Positions 32,401 to 42,748 of a stretch of DNA of 64,000 nucleotides are shown here, one piece after another. Under the pieces are notes generated by a model. It searched no databases. It was given only the letters and a program-made list of their open reading frames with translations, and had not been told where the DNA came from. The position numbers and the translations under genes are program-made. Origin of the DNA: Delphinapterus leucas (Eukaryota > Chordata > Mammalia > Artiodactyla > Monodontidae); contig NW_022098004.1 in assembly GCF_002288925.2 (NCBI RefSeq), positions 10,735,182-10,799,181 on the forward strand, written 5' to 3'. Numbering within the stretch: the first letter of the stretch is position 1; every line of letters begins with the position of its first letter.

Positions 32401-33810
32401 GACTGCCCCGACCCACAATTTAATCTACTCCATGTCCACTGCATTCCCAAGAATGACCACCGTTAACCTCTACTAACATCCAAGACTTCCAGTGACCTCC
32501 ACTGACTCCCCTGACTTTTATTCTCATTGATATGACTTCCCTTTATTCTCACTGTTATCCACTCCCCTCCCTACAATAACCACCATAACATCCACTAACA
32601 CACAGGACTTTAATGACCTCTGTTGCCCTTCACCATGACCATCATTAACATTCACCAATGAAATCCACAATTTCATTGCCCTCTACTGACTACCCTCCCA
32701 TTTATTTTAGTTGATGTCCACTGATCCCCAGTGACAGCCAGTGTTATCCACTGGCAAACTATGTATCAATACTTTCCTCATAAAATCCCAATGACCTCAT
32801 ATTCCCTCATTTTCTCATTGACAGTTCCCAAGTACCTACTCCCAATACTTGCCAACAAGCTCTCAAAGACGCCCTCCCCCACCAGTTACTGATTTTCAGT
32901 GAAGTGTACTGATCCTTCCCAATGACCCCATTAACATCCACTAATTCCAAAGTGGTCAATGAGCACTCATTCCGCAATGACTTCCGCTGATCTTCCACTC
33001 TATACCTTTACACGTACATCAGAGTCTTCAAAGATCTTCCTACTGGTCCTCTGACTCCCCAGATAATTTCACTGATGTCCACTGTCTCCCCATCAATGAT
33101 CATCATTAACGTCCACTAAGATCTGGTTCCTTAAAGACTCCCTCCAACAACTCCCATCAACTCCTCAATGATGTAAATACTCTGAGCGCCCACTGGCCCC
33201 CACTGATCCCCTTTCCCACGTAAATACTCTGAGCGCCCAATGTCCCCACTGATCCCCTTTCCCACCTCAGTGATTTAAAGACCCCAAAGGGGTCAAAGGG
33301 GGACTGACTTCTAAATAGTCCCCCTTTGACCGTATTAACATTTTTTTGGTCATTCACTGACCTTAACATCCTCAATCCCTAGTGCCCCTCTCTAACCCCA
33401 ACGGATCCCTTACTGATTCTTCCATTACCTAAATTCATACCAACTCCCCAGTGAACATCCATTGACGCCCATTCATTTCTTTTTCACTCCTCAATGATTT
33501 AAACTACAACCTGAGTACACAATGACTTCCCACTGACCCAAGCTATGGTTTAAACTACTTCCCCGAGTCCCAAAAGGCTCCCCTCTGGTCCCCCATGGAC
33601 CTCCCCCAACAGTAACACCCACTAGGGATTCCTTCCAAGAGCCCAGTGAAGGGAATGCATACCTGTTTTCTCCACGCTCGCATCTCCAGTACCGGGTAGG
33701 TCCCTGCAAATCCCTCCACCGTCTCTAGCCTCCCCACTGGGGAACCGCATCTCCTCCAAGTCCTCCGCGTCCCCGGGGACTGGGGCAGCAGTGCCTCCTC
33801 CGGCCTCCAT
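26246..33810 (-). CDS. MON1B: MON1 homolog B, subunit of the MON1-CCZ1 RAB7 exchange factor (whole coding span, 5 coding exons)
   Basis: Known of the family: MON1 proteins pair with CCZ1 on late endosomes and autophagosomes and load RAB7 with GTP, driving the RAB5-to-RAB7 switch. Seen here: coding exons at 33810-33663, 31742-31422, 30900-30081, 29716-29569 and 26455-26246. All introns are GT-AG, phases 1, 1, 2 and 0 join correctly, and the product is 548 residues, against about 547 in human. Residues 1-107 are a Gly/Pro/Glu-rich tail. The first longin-type domain starts near residue 108 ([18 protein letters not shown]). The large exon carries [20 protein letters not shown] and the second longin region. 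The last exon carries the C-terminal longin stretch ([19 protein letters not shown]). MON1A is the alternative, but the N-terminus MEAGGG and tail HNGLFTGP fit MON1B as I remember it. No frameshift or stop is seen. Promoter lies at 34.06-34.3 kb. No AATAAA was found between the stop and SYCE1L; a weak TATAAA lies at 25722-25727. Confidence 0.95.
26880..27130 (+). repeat. L2 fragment in the last MON1B intron
   Basis: L2-like: CCAGCCACTCTAGCCTCTCC, GGCATTTGCACAGTCCTTTCC, GATGTCATTTCCTGACCGCC. Confidence 0.65.
27340..28200 (+). repeat. Old LINE-1-type fragment in the last MON1B intron
   Basis: 3'-end-like phrases: GGATTCTGGACCAGTAAAAGG, ACATTAGTGGGACAAGTGGTG, TTTGCAACTTCTTTGTAAGTC, then AAAATTGCTTGAAAATGAAAG. 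Family assignment within L1M is from memory. Confidence 0.5.
28201..29568. other. Remainder of the last MON1B intron
   Basis: No exon or clear repeat; AT-rich at 28.6-29.3 kb. Confidence 0.35.
29569..29716 (-). CDS. MON1B: MON1B fourth coding exon
   Basis: Acceptor CACTGCAG|CCCCGAG and donor GCCTGG|GTGAGT. Codes residues 430-479, from [17 protein letters not shown] to the TLLAW at the exon end, with phase 2 in and phase 0 out. Confidence 0.93.
30081..30900 (-). CDS. MON1B: MON1B large coding exon
   Basis: Acceptor CCCCCAG|AGGACC and donor ACCAG|GTGGGC. The 820 bases code residues 157-430, the bulk of the MON1 fold. It is GC-rich and open throughout. An open frame on the opposite strand (29981-30691) is only its shadow. 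Confidence 0.94.
30901..31421. other. MON1B coding intron 2
   Basis: Short, with a CAGACAGACAGAC patch near 31260-31370; nothing else seen. Confidence 0.4.
31422..31742 (-). CDS. MON1B: MON1B second coding exon
   Basis: Acceptor CCCTTTCAG|GATCC and donor GCTG|GTGAGC. The 321 bases code residues 50-156 plus part of 157. They cover the end of the low-complexity tail and the first strands and helix of longin domain 1 ([16 protein letters not shown], then [19 protein letters not shown]). Confidence 0.92.
31870..33600. repeat. Degenerate CCACTAAC/AATGAC repeat filling MON1B coding intron 1
   Basis: For about 1.7 kb the plus strand keeps returning to phrases such as AATGACC, CCACTAACATCC, CCACTGATCCCC and CCCATTAAC at irregular 25-45 base spacing, with almost no other content. 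It looks like a highly decayed minisatellite. A cleaner 46-47 base pair of units lies at 33175-33267 (both begin AAATACTCTGAGCGCCCA). No coding capacity. Confidence 0.75.
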
Positions 33811-33820
33811 CTGCACATCC
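33663..33820 (-). CDS. MON1B: MON1B exon with start codon
   Basis: Acceptor CCCCCACAG precedes base 33820. Ten untranslated bases come before the ATG at 33810-33808. The exon codes residues 1-49 plus one base (phase 1) and ends at donor ACAG|GTATGC. The start is chosen because it opens the MEAGGG N-terminus and follows a good acceptor. Confidence 0.88.
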
Positions 33821-34059
33821 CTGTGGGGGAGGGAATGGAGAGTGACCCGCAGCAAAAGAAACTTCTTAAAAGCTGTTACTGAACCTGGCCCCCTTGTACA
33901 CACTCCTGGGGCTCGTTTCCCCTCGCGTTTCAACAGGATGAGACATTCAAAAACACGACCACATACTTGCAACCTCCAACACTTTCCGAAAAGTGAGGCT
34001 CTACCGAGCCTCTGGAAATAAAGATATATAAACACCTGTTTTAACTCCGTATCTCAATT

Positions 34060-34300
34060 GGCCAGGTACCATTACTTCCCGCAGCCGCGGAAGCATCACA
34101 CTTCCGGATGTGGCCGCTCTCTTGCCACACTTCCGGGTGCGACGCGACTCTGAAGACACTTCCGGTTGCGGACCTTTATTCGCTCGCTGGGCGCCGGACC
34201 CCTCTCTCCCGCCGCCCACTTGTGTTCCCTCACCGTAGAGAAGGCGCGCGCCACTCCCGGATCTACGTCGGATTTGGCCCGGAATCCAGAGCCCCTTCTG
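34060..34300 (-). promoter_or_regulatory. MON1B: MON1B promoter and 5' end region
   Basis: GC- and CpG-rich DNA just upstream of the first coding exon. It has three copies of ACTTCCGG (34100-34107, 34129-34136, 34158-34165), the core bound by ETS/GABP factors. CCAAT-type sites lie at about 34056 and 34400. A good minus-strand donor, CTACG|GTGAGG, lies at 34233/34234 and could end a non-coding first exon starting further upstream. The exact transcription start cannot be read from sequence. Confidence 0.55.
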
Positions 34301-35772
34301 CCCTCGTTCCCACCGCACCCGCACCAGCGGCTAACAGGGGCGAGTCCGGGCCACTTCTCGTACCCAAGGTTGCCGGCGTGAGGGGAGCGCGGATCACGTT
34401 CAGCCAATCCGGAGTACGGAGGGCGGCACTGCCTCCTTTATGGCCCAATCAAGCGAAGCCGGTCCCCTCCGACCGTTCCGCCGCTTTCCGTCGGCTTCGT
34501 ATCTCTACCAATACTGTGCGTCGGCTTGCTATTGCACCCGCCGATCCCTTGACTGACATCTCTCTGGACCCAATCGAAGATTCGAGCCTATTCCTCTCTT
34601 CACTGGAGGAGGTTCGCAGCCTAGGTCATGATAGATGCCCGTGCCTGGTCTATAGACGTGATTGCCAGAATTGAGGCAACTTCACCCTCATTTATCCACC
34701 AGGAAAGGCAGGGGCGTGAGGGTGGAGTGGAGTCTGACAGAGAGAAAATGATTGACGGACAGTCGCCGCTTCCAATCGGAGTGCCGTGCGCAGGCTGGCC
34801 AGCCTATGGGACTCAGCTTCTAAGGCGAGAGGCGGGCCTCTCAGATGTAGGAAGTATTCGTGGGTGTCTGGGTATTCAGGCAGGCGAAGGGCTTAGCGGC
34901 CTCTGGAAAAAGGCAAGCGCGAGCCGTGGACATGCTCATGGCGCAGAGGGGTGAGTTTGCAAAGGCAATGTGTAGGCTGACCAGGGCCTGCCCAGACCGG
35001 CAAAAGGCCGAGCTGACCTCACTTCCGAAGATAGGGCTCTGTGGGCGGAGCCATGCAGATTAGGAGCCCAGGCCTAACTGGGGTGCTTGTGGGCGAGGCT
35101 TTGGGAGCCTTCTGAGACCTCGTTGGTTGAGGAAAATGCCCCTTCGGCCTCTGAGCGCCACCACTGGCTGGACGAGGGTAGGGCAAGATGCCCGCCGCTG
35201 GGATACGTTCCCTGGAGGGTGTCTAAGCTAGCTTAGAGGAGTGCGCGGTCCGGTTGATCCGATCTTCTTTTCCTGGGCTGCATCAGGCGGTCCTAGCCGA
35301 CAAATTTAGTGTGAGGGTGAGCGCAGATGTAGACAGTCCTGCTCTGGATTCTCCTTCTTTGCTCTGAATGTCTCTGCCCGCGACTCCTTGTCTCTGAGCC
35401 TCTTTCTCTCTCTGTGTCTGGATGTCTCTTTGCGTCTGCATCTCTGTCTCTCTTCCGATGTTTATGTCTCCGTGTGTCTGTGTGCCCTCCTTCCTTATCC
35501 CTTTAGCTCTTTTTATGTCTTTTTCTCCAGGTCTTTGTCTTAGTCGTTCTTCAGTTTTCTCTCCTCCAATATCTCCCTTTCTCTCTCTTCCTCTGTGTCG
35601 CTCTCACTTTGCTCTCGCTTGATCTCTGGCTTCCCACTCTTTCCCCTTTGGTCAGCCGAATGGAGCTCAATGAGGCAAAGTCCCTGAGGACCAGCCTAGT
35701 TGGAACCCCGACCTCCACTGCCCACAGGATTCCTATTTACGTTGAGCAATCTTAGGAGAAGTTGACTCTCAT
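34301..35772. other. Gene-free interval upstream of MON1B
   Basis: CpG-rich to about 35.1 kb, then a pyrimidine-rich TCTCTG/TGTCTC low-complexity run at 35340-35640. The plus-strand open frame at 34108-34674 has no recognisable domain and is not supported. Confidence 0.4.
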
Positions 35773-36628
35773 TGTTACCGAGTCCAAGCTCGTTCTGCTC
35801 GCCGCATGACAGGCCAATAAATCAAGAGAGGAGGTGTTGGGGCAAGGAATAACAACTTTATTTGGAAAGCTGGGAGTCTAAGAAGATGGCAGACTAGGGT
35901 CCTAGAGAACCGTCTTGCAGGGGGTCTGGATGCGAGTTTCCTTTTTGTTAATTAATTTATTTTTGGCTGAGTTGGGTCTTTGTTGCTGTGCACGGGCTTT
36001 CTCTAGTTGTGGCGAGCGGGTGCTACTCTTCCTTGCGGTGCTTGGGCTTCTCATTGCAGTGGCTTCTCTTGTTGCGGAGCATGGGCTCTAGGCGGGCGGG
36101 ATTCAGTAGTTGAGGCTCACGGGCTCTAGAGCGCAGGGTCAGTAGTTGTGGCACATGGGCTTAGTTGCTCCGCGGCATGTGGGATCTTCCCAGACCAGGG
36201 CTTGAACCCGTGTGCACTGCATTGGCAGGCGGATTCTTAACCACTGCGCCACGAGGGAAGCCCTGGATGCTAGTTTCTTTTATAGAACAGAGAGGGGGCA
36301 AGTGAGGAGGTAAAGTAAAAAGCCCATACGTTTTGCAAATATCTTCTGGTTTCACCAGACTCAAGGAGGGGATATGTTAATTTCTTCTTTCCTGCAGTCA
36401 TTCACAGGTGGCTTGGGTCAGGATGTTTCCCTGCGAGCTGAACAAAGGTATTTTAGTTTAACATTCAGGCAGAGGGGGCAGGGTTACCTGAGACGGGCAA
36501 TTATGTATGCTTCATGCAATAGGCAACATCCTTTTAGTGATTAACTTGTAACAAATGCAACAGAAATCAAAGGTTAAAGTAAAAGAAACAGATCTAATAT
36601 GGAGTCAGATTTGTTATTCCCTATTACA
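35773..36628 (-). repeat. 3' LTR of the old provirus, with a SINE inside
   Basis: Begins TGTAATAGGGAAT (36628), ends CTCGGTAACA (35773). Without the SINE and its duplication it is about 519 bases, matching the 524-base 5' LTR. Confidence 0.85.
35941..36264 (-). mobile_element. CHR-type SINE, long variant, inside the old 3' LTR
   Basis: Ends CCACGAGGGAAGCCCT. Duplication GGATGCGAGTTTC / GGATGCTAGTTTC at 35928-35940 and 36265-36277. Absent from the 5' LTR, so it postdates integration. Confidence 0.93.
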
Positions 36629-36640
36629 ATTCCCCACTGT
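36629..36640 (-). other. Polypurine tract of the old provirus
   Basis: Minus strand reads ACAGTGGGGAAT directly before the 3' LTR start TGTAAT, where retroviruses prime plus-strand DNA. Confidence 0.55.
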
Positions 36641-38472
36641 CAATGTCCATTCCACAATCTTACGGGAAAAGGGGCAATGACCCCTCTGGCTACTTCCTGC
36701 TAAATAGGGGTGATGTGGGTGATTGTAGAATGGAATTGATCAGCCTTGGGTTGATAAGAATATTCTATTCTAGTCTAAGAATAGTCCTTAGAATCTTTGG
36801 TAGATAGGACAATTCTCAATTATTTGAACCCGATGAAATCCCTCAGTCCTTCTCTTGTCTAATTTGTAATTGGAATTGGGGGTTTTGGTTCCAGTTTCTA
36901 TACATATCTATTAATTTTAACTTTCCGACGGTGTCATAATTACACTAGATTGCTGTGTTGTTCAGTTGAACAAGATTAAACACGTAGGTTGACCCACCCT
37001 TCTCCAGCTACAATGAAATTGCAATCTCAATATTTATCTTTTTGGAAGAGCAAACTTACGTCTTCTAAGGGTTCACAAACCCATTGCTCTCTAGGCCTTT
37101 TGGGAGTTGGGCCATTTTCTGATGACAGTGGTGCTGCTTTAATCTGAGTGTGATAAATCCATGGCTTTTCTTCAGCTAACTTGACAGATGAGTGCACGGT
37201 AAGTAATACCACATGTGGTCCTGTCCACCTTGCAGTCAGCTGAGCTTCAGGCCCTTGTTCTCTCCAGGTTTTAAGGAAGACTCAGTCTCTGGGTCGGAAA
37301 GGATGTAAGGCTACTTCAGTTGGATAGGCAGACCTGTTGGAGGCAAACTCTTGAAGAGAGGTCAGTATAGTGCCCCAAATTTTAACTAATTAGCAACAGC
37401 TAGATCTTTCAGAGCGTTTACAGACTCCCTGGTCCAGGTAGACACCTGTAATGGCCTACCATAAAATATTTCAAAGGGGCTTAATTTAAGCCTGCTTCTG
37501 GGAGCCACTCTGATTCATAGCAGGGCAGTTGGCAGAGCCTTATCCCCAGTTAAATTATTCTCTTGACCTATTTTAGCAGTGCTTCTTTTTAATGTATGAT
37601 TCATTTTCTCATTTTTTTTCCTGTTGATTGTGGTCCCAGGATGAATGTAACTGCCCATTAATTTGTAGTGCTTTAGACGTCATTTGTTGGATTATGCTAG
37701 AGGCAAAAGCAAGCCTGTTATCACTTTGAAGGGTGTTAGGCAGTCCAAACCCGGGGATAATTTCCTTAAGGAGGGCTGGAACCACTTCAGAGAATTTTCC
37801 TGTCCTGGTGGGTTATGCTTCCGCCCATCCTGAAAAAGTGTCCACAAACTCTAGCAGATATCTGAAATTTCCTACAGCTCAAGGCATTTGAGTCAATTTT
37901 ATTTGCCAGTCCTCAGTGGGGCAGGTTCCTCTGTGTTGGGTCCCCATCTGGGGAGGCCTGACAGGCAGTCTTTGGATTATTTTTAGCCCAAATCATGCAA
38001 TTCTGAGTGACTCACTGGACGGTTTTTTGTAGGTTAGGCCCCATTATATACTTTTGAATCCATTGTAAGGTGGCATCTCTCCCGTGATGGGTACGATTAT
38101 GAATGTGCTACAGCACAGTGTCCAGGAGTATCTCAGGAATCAAAACAATTCCTTGTGCACTACATTTCCAGCCAGGTGATGTGTGGTCAAGAGTGAAACC
38201 CCACCCTTCGGCCCTCTCCTTGTCCTTTTCTGAATACACTGCCTGGTGTTTTGACAAGTCAATCTGTGGGAGAAGTGATCCTATCATGGCTTGACGGTTG
38301 CTCCCTTCTTTGCAGCTTTGGTCAGCTAGCCAGTTGCCCTCTATTGTATGAGTCTCACCCTTTTGGTGGCCTGGGCAGTGCATCATGGCCAATTGGGAGG
38401 GCTTATGGACTGCTTCTAACAGAGAAACCACTAGGTGGCATTTCGGGGGCTCCAAGGAGCTCCAGTTCTTCA
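36641..38472 (-). pseudogene. Old provirus: RNase H end and integrase remnant
   Basis: 38473-38108 keeps the RNase H C-terminal motif HCPGHQKGETHTIEGN and LADQSC. From about 38100 to 37000 the integrase can be followed in pieces across several in-frame stops, ending with the C-terminal part (VKLAEEKPWIYHTQIKAAP at about 37130). Only about 370 bases separate this from the polypurine tract, so env is essentially missing. Confidence 0.7.
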
Positions 38473-39032
38473 TGCCTCAGCACAGAAAGAACTAGGCGAG
38501 AGGCAAAGTGATAGATAAGAAGTGATTTATTAGAATAGGACACTTGTGAGGCTTACAAGTGGGCGGGTGAGAGGGTGCTGCACCGTGAGAACTCGGTGGG
38601 CTACAGTTTTATAATCAGAGGAAAAGTGGGGAGGGGGAGAAGACCACCTTCTTCCTCATTCTTGAGTAGACGTCACAGTTCCATCATCAGGTCATCCTCC
38701 AGGTTGGGCAGGGGAGTTTTCTTGTCCCTACATGGTCAAGCCAGGAGCGTCATGGCACTATGGAAAAATGATTTCAGCTCTCGGTACAGTGAGGGTCTTT
38801 CACTTTGAAATGTCACCTTTCCATAAATTATTGTTTTTTATGCGTGCAGAGAGCATGTCCTAGGGGTCATTAACTTACTGAGCTCACTGGGCAGGATATG
38901 GGTCTCATGACACCATTGTTTTATTGTTTTGGGGCATTTCTCATGCTTCTGTTCCATGGTTTTATTGCTAAGCAAGCTTGCTTGGTTTTGCGGTTAAGCA
39001 AACCTGCTTTCTTGAGTGATCATTAACTTACA
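38473..39032 (-). repeat. LTR-like insert in the old provirus RNase H
   Basis: On the minus strand it begins TGTAAGTTAATGATC and ends CTTTCTGTGCTGAGGCA. It has AATAAATCACTTC near its 3' part, as in an R region, and splits RNase H sequence. The flanks (TCTTCA and GGGGTC) do not match as a target duplication, so boundaries are tentative. Confidence 0.5.
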
Positions 39033-40378
39033 GGGGTCTCCCACCCCTTTTTCTTTACCTACAATACCCTAGTGGGATTAACTATTTAATTACCTACTTT
39101 GTCCCTTTACTGTCTCTATCAATAGTGACAGGATTTCAGAAGAATGTTTTATGTCTTTATTGTTCGAAGTGAGGAGCCCCTTTTCCTTCCAGATTGCCCC
39201 GTGAGCATGCACCACGGAGAACACATAGCAAATAGTCTGTGTATATATTTACTCCCTTGCCTTCAGTGGGAGTAGGGCTCTTGTCAGTGCAATGATTTCC
39301 GCCTTCTGAGCTGAGCTCCCTGCGGGGCAGGGCTTTTGCTTCAACAATCTTTTTAAGGTTTACCACCACATACCCAGTGTGTCAGCTACCTTGGTCCGTG
39401 CTTCCGTTGGTGAACAGTTCCATATCTGGCTCAGCTGAGGGTTGGTCCGTTAAGTCTGGTCTGCTAGAGTACACTAGCTCAATGAAGTGTAGGCAGTTGT
39501 GCTCTGGTGTTTGTGCAGCATCAATTGGGAGCAATGTGGCTGGATTTAGGGCTGAAGTGACCTGAAGTCTTACGTTGGAATTGTCTAAGAGAATGGCTTG
39601 GTACTTTCCCATTCTCCCAGAACTCAGCCAATAGCCCCCTTTTTGTTCCAGTAAAGAAAGGACGTGGTGAGGGACATACACAGTGGTGGGTTGCCCCAGA
39701 GTAAACTTCTCAGCTTCCTGAAGTCTGTCATACGTAGTGGCTACAGCTCGAAGGCAAGGTGGCCATCCCTTAACAGTCTCTTCTAGTTGTTTTGAGAAGT
39801 AGGCAGTGGGTGGGGGGATATTCCCCAGAGCTTGAATTAACACCCCAAGACTTATGCCTTGTCTTTCATGGACATACAATTTGAAAGGTTTCTTTCAGTC
39901 TGGTAATCCCAAAGTCGGGGCTGAGACTAAGTTTGTTTTTATTGTTTCAAAGGCTGTTGGGCACTCTTTAGTCCAAGTAAGGGGCTCAACATCATGTCCC
40001 TTTAAAGCCTCATAGAGGGGTTTTCCTGTGAGATCCAAATCTGACAGAACCCTGCCATTCCCAGGAACCCTCTCAGTTGCCTGTGGGTCTTGGGTATTCC
40101 CAAGCCTGCAATTGCCTGTTTTCTATCAGGCAAAAGATCCCGCTGTCCTTGGGAGAGAAAAGAGCCCAGATAGGTGACTTGCTTACATATCTGGGCCTCT
40201 TTCTGGGAGACCTTATATCCACAGCTGGCCAAATAGTTCAGGGTTCTGATGGTATCTTATAGACATTTATCATATGTAGGACTTGCTATGAGCAAATTGT
40301 CCACATATTGGAGTTAGAGTCCTTCATCCAATATTAAGTTTCTGAGGTCCCTAGCCAACATTTCCCCAAACAAAGTAG
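39033..40378 (-). pseudogene. Old provirus: RNase H and 3' part of reverse transcriptase
   Basis: RNase H at 39879-39160 includes AYFSKQLEETVKGWPPCLRA and a disrupted active-site stretch (ELFTNGSTDQGS). The thumb/connection at 40232-40002 reads TYLGSFLSQGQRDLLP and QLRGFLGMAGFCQIWI. The catalytic box at 40307-40296 reads YVDN instead of YVDD. Stops and frameshifts separate the pieces. Confidence 0.75.
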
Positions 40379-40954
40379 TGTTACTGAATGAATCAGGTCC
40401 TGCAGCTTGCCGCTTACAAAATCAATACTCACAAATGTCGGTAGAAAGAAAAGGTGCCTTTAATCAGAACGCCAGCAATCTGGGAAGATGGTGGCCTCAG
40501 CCCAAAACCACCTCCAAAGATTCTGCTCAGGCATCAAAGTTTTGAAAGGGAAACAGAGAAGGAATCTCAGTTAGTCATTGAGATGGGGGTCAGAGTCAGC
40601 GCCACCGCCCACTGTGTGCAGGCTTGTCGACTTCTGATCTTCCTCTAGACATTATCTTGTTCACAGAGTTTGCTCACACAGTTTGTTCCAGAGATTACTG
40701 AAAGGGAAGCTAGGGAAGAGATCTGGTCATCTGTTAATTACTTATTCTTCATTTTTACTGCTTTGATCTATGGAAAGAACCGAAAAGTTAGGTAAGGTAT
40801 TGTTTGATTAAAAGAGCTGAAAGGTGTGCTTGGGTCAGATATGAGTAGGGCATGGGGCTGCTTGGTTTAAAAGTTAGTTACAATATAGCCTTGCTAAAGT
40901 GACAAGGAAAGAGGCTTCCTGCTGAGGGCGGTTTCCTGCAAAGAGCAGCTTACA
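40379..40954 (-). repeat. Solo LTR inserted in the old provirus reverse transcriptase
   Basis: 576 bases, TGTAAGCTGCTC at 40954 to CAGTAACA at 40379. Flanked by the perfect 4 bp duplication GTAG (40375-40378 and 40955-40958), and splitting the LPQGF...LFGE reverse transcriptase region. A 4 bp duplication fits gammaretrovirus-type integration. Confidence 0.85.
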
Positions 40955-42748
40955 GTAGGGGAATTCTTAAATCCTTGAGGCAGGACAATCCAACAATACT
41001 GTTGGACTACCTGTGTTTCTGGGTCCTGCCACGTAAAAGCAAATAGCTGCTATGATTCCTCTGCAATAGGAATGCAGAAAAAAGCATCTTTCAAGTCCCA
41101 AACCGAGAACCAGCCGTATTCTCCAGCAATCGTTGTGAGCACAGTGTATGGATTAGGTACCACAGGGTGCAAATCTTGGACTATTTCATTAATAGGCCTC
41201 AAGTCTTGGACAAAGCAATACTCTGCTGAGTTTGGCTTTGACCGGGAGAATAGGGGTGTTGTTCAGGGACTTGCAAGGTTTAATCAGTCCTGTTTTCAAA
41301 AACTTTTCGAGAATTGGCTGAATTCCCTTTTGGGCCTCTTGACTCAGAGGATATTGTTTTAGATTAGGTGTCCCAGCATTCCTTTTTAATGGGATTCATA
41401 TTGGCCATGCATTTTTGGCTTTCCCTGGGGTGCTGTCAGCCTACACTTCTGGCCTTACCTTTTCGTAGACTTCAGGGGGGAAAAGAGCTCTGTCTCCTTT
41501 TCTGGGGTTTCCGTGAGCCCCATCTGTAGGCTCAAAGCGTGCTCTGGTGGGTCCCTGATGTCAAGCTATTCTGTCAAAAATATTACTTGAGCTTTTAATT
41601 TACAAAGGAGGTCCTGTCCCAAAGGAGGGATTGGACACTCTGGCATATATAAGAAAATGTGTTTCAGGGTGAGGTCCCCTAGTTGACATTCTAGAGGTTG
41701 TAAGAATGAACGATTTTGTACTTCTCCAGAGACTCGCATGACCAGGATGGATTGAGATGTTTTCTGTGCCACCTTGGTGTTTACCACAGAATATGTTGCA
41801 CCCATGTCTATTAGAAAGTCAATCAACTTGTTCCGCACTGTCAAAGTTGCCCGGGACTCCTGTGGGGAGATTGGAATTTGATGCGTCAAGTCCAAGGGAG
41901 CCCCCGGGCCTCTTCGCTTACCATGAGCTTTCCTCTCTTTCTACCATGCAAGAGAGCCTCCCTGCTTCCTTTTATCGTTTTTGTTCCTGTTTCAGCCTAG
42001 GGCAATCTTTTTTCCAGTGCCCTTCCTCCTTACAGTAAGCCCATCGTTCTTTCCCCAGTGGTGGCTTACCTCTCTTTGGGTTACTCACCTTCTGGGAATC
42101 CAATGCTGCTGCCAGAAAAGTGGTTCTGTTTTGCATCTTCTTTCTTCTGTCGTCATCCCCTGTTGTTGAACACGTTAAAAGCAACACCTACCAACTGAGA
42201 AGGGTCCATTCCAAATGCACCATCTAACTTTTGTAGTTTTCTTCTTACATCTGGGGAGCTTTGCCCGATGAAGGTCATATTTGCCATCCTTTTATTCTCA
42301 GGGGCCTCAGGATCTGCATCCCTGTAGCATCTATGAGCTTGATAAATTCTATAAACTCTGATGGATTCTCACTGGGTTTTTGTTCTATCTCCTGAATTTT
42401 GTTTAAGCTCTTTTGCCTAGGTACCCCCTTTTGAAGACCCGCTACACTTTCTATTGATATAATGCTCTGCGTGTGGCATGCGTCCATTTTTAGGTCCCAA
42501 TTAGGCTCAGCAATAGGAATGCCAGATTTGCTTCTGGGGTTTCACCTGGATCCGCTAGATGGAGCTGGTGTGCTTCCTCTCTAGCCTTGTCAACAACCAT
42601 CCTCCTTTCATCCCCAGTAAGCATCCTATTCATGAGTGTGAATGTCCGCCCGAGTGGCATGTTGAGTGGCAAACAGATATAAGGAGTTCAGTCATGCAGA
42701 GGGGGTCCTCTCGGTAAGCAGAGTTATGGTCTTTCCAGTTAAGCAAAT
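40955..42748 (-). pseudogene. Old provirus: capsid, nucleocapsid, protease and 5' part of reverse transcriptase
   Basis: Capsid pieces lie at 42672-42490 and 42487-42275 (homology region EQKPSENPSEFIEFI). Nucleocapsid at 42187-41972 has WAYCKEEGHWKKDC, with the first zinc-ligand Cys replaced by Trp. Protease at 41895-41566 has DMGATYSV where DTGA is expected. The reverse transcriptase continues to 40955 with frame breaks and LPQGF near 40975. Confidence 0.78.

Noticed and set aside
34108..34674. 188-codon plus-strand open frame upstream of MON1B
   Set aside because: CpG-rich promoter DNA; no recognisable domain or splice context, and it overlaps the MON1B 5' end.
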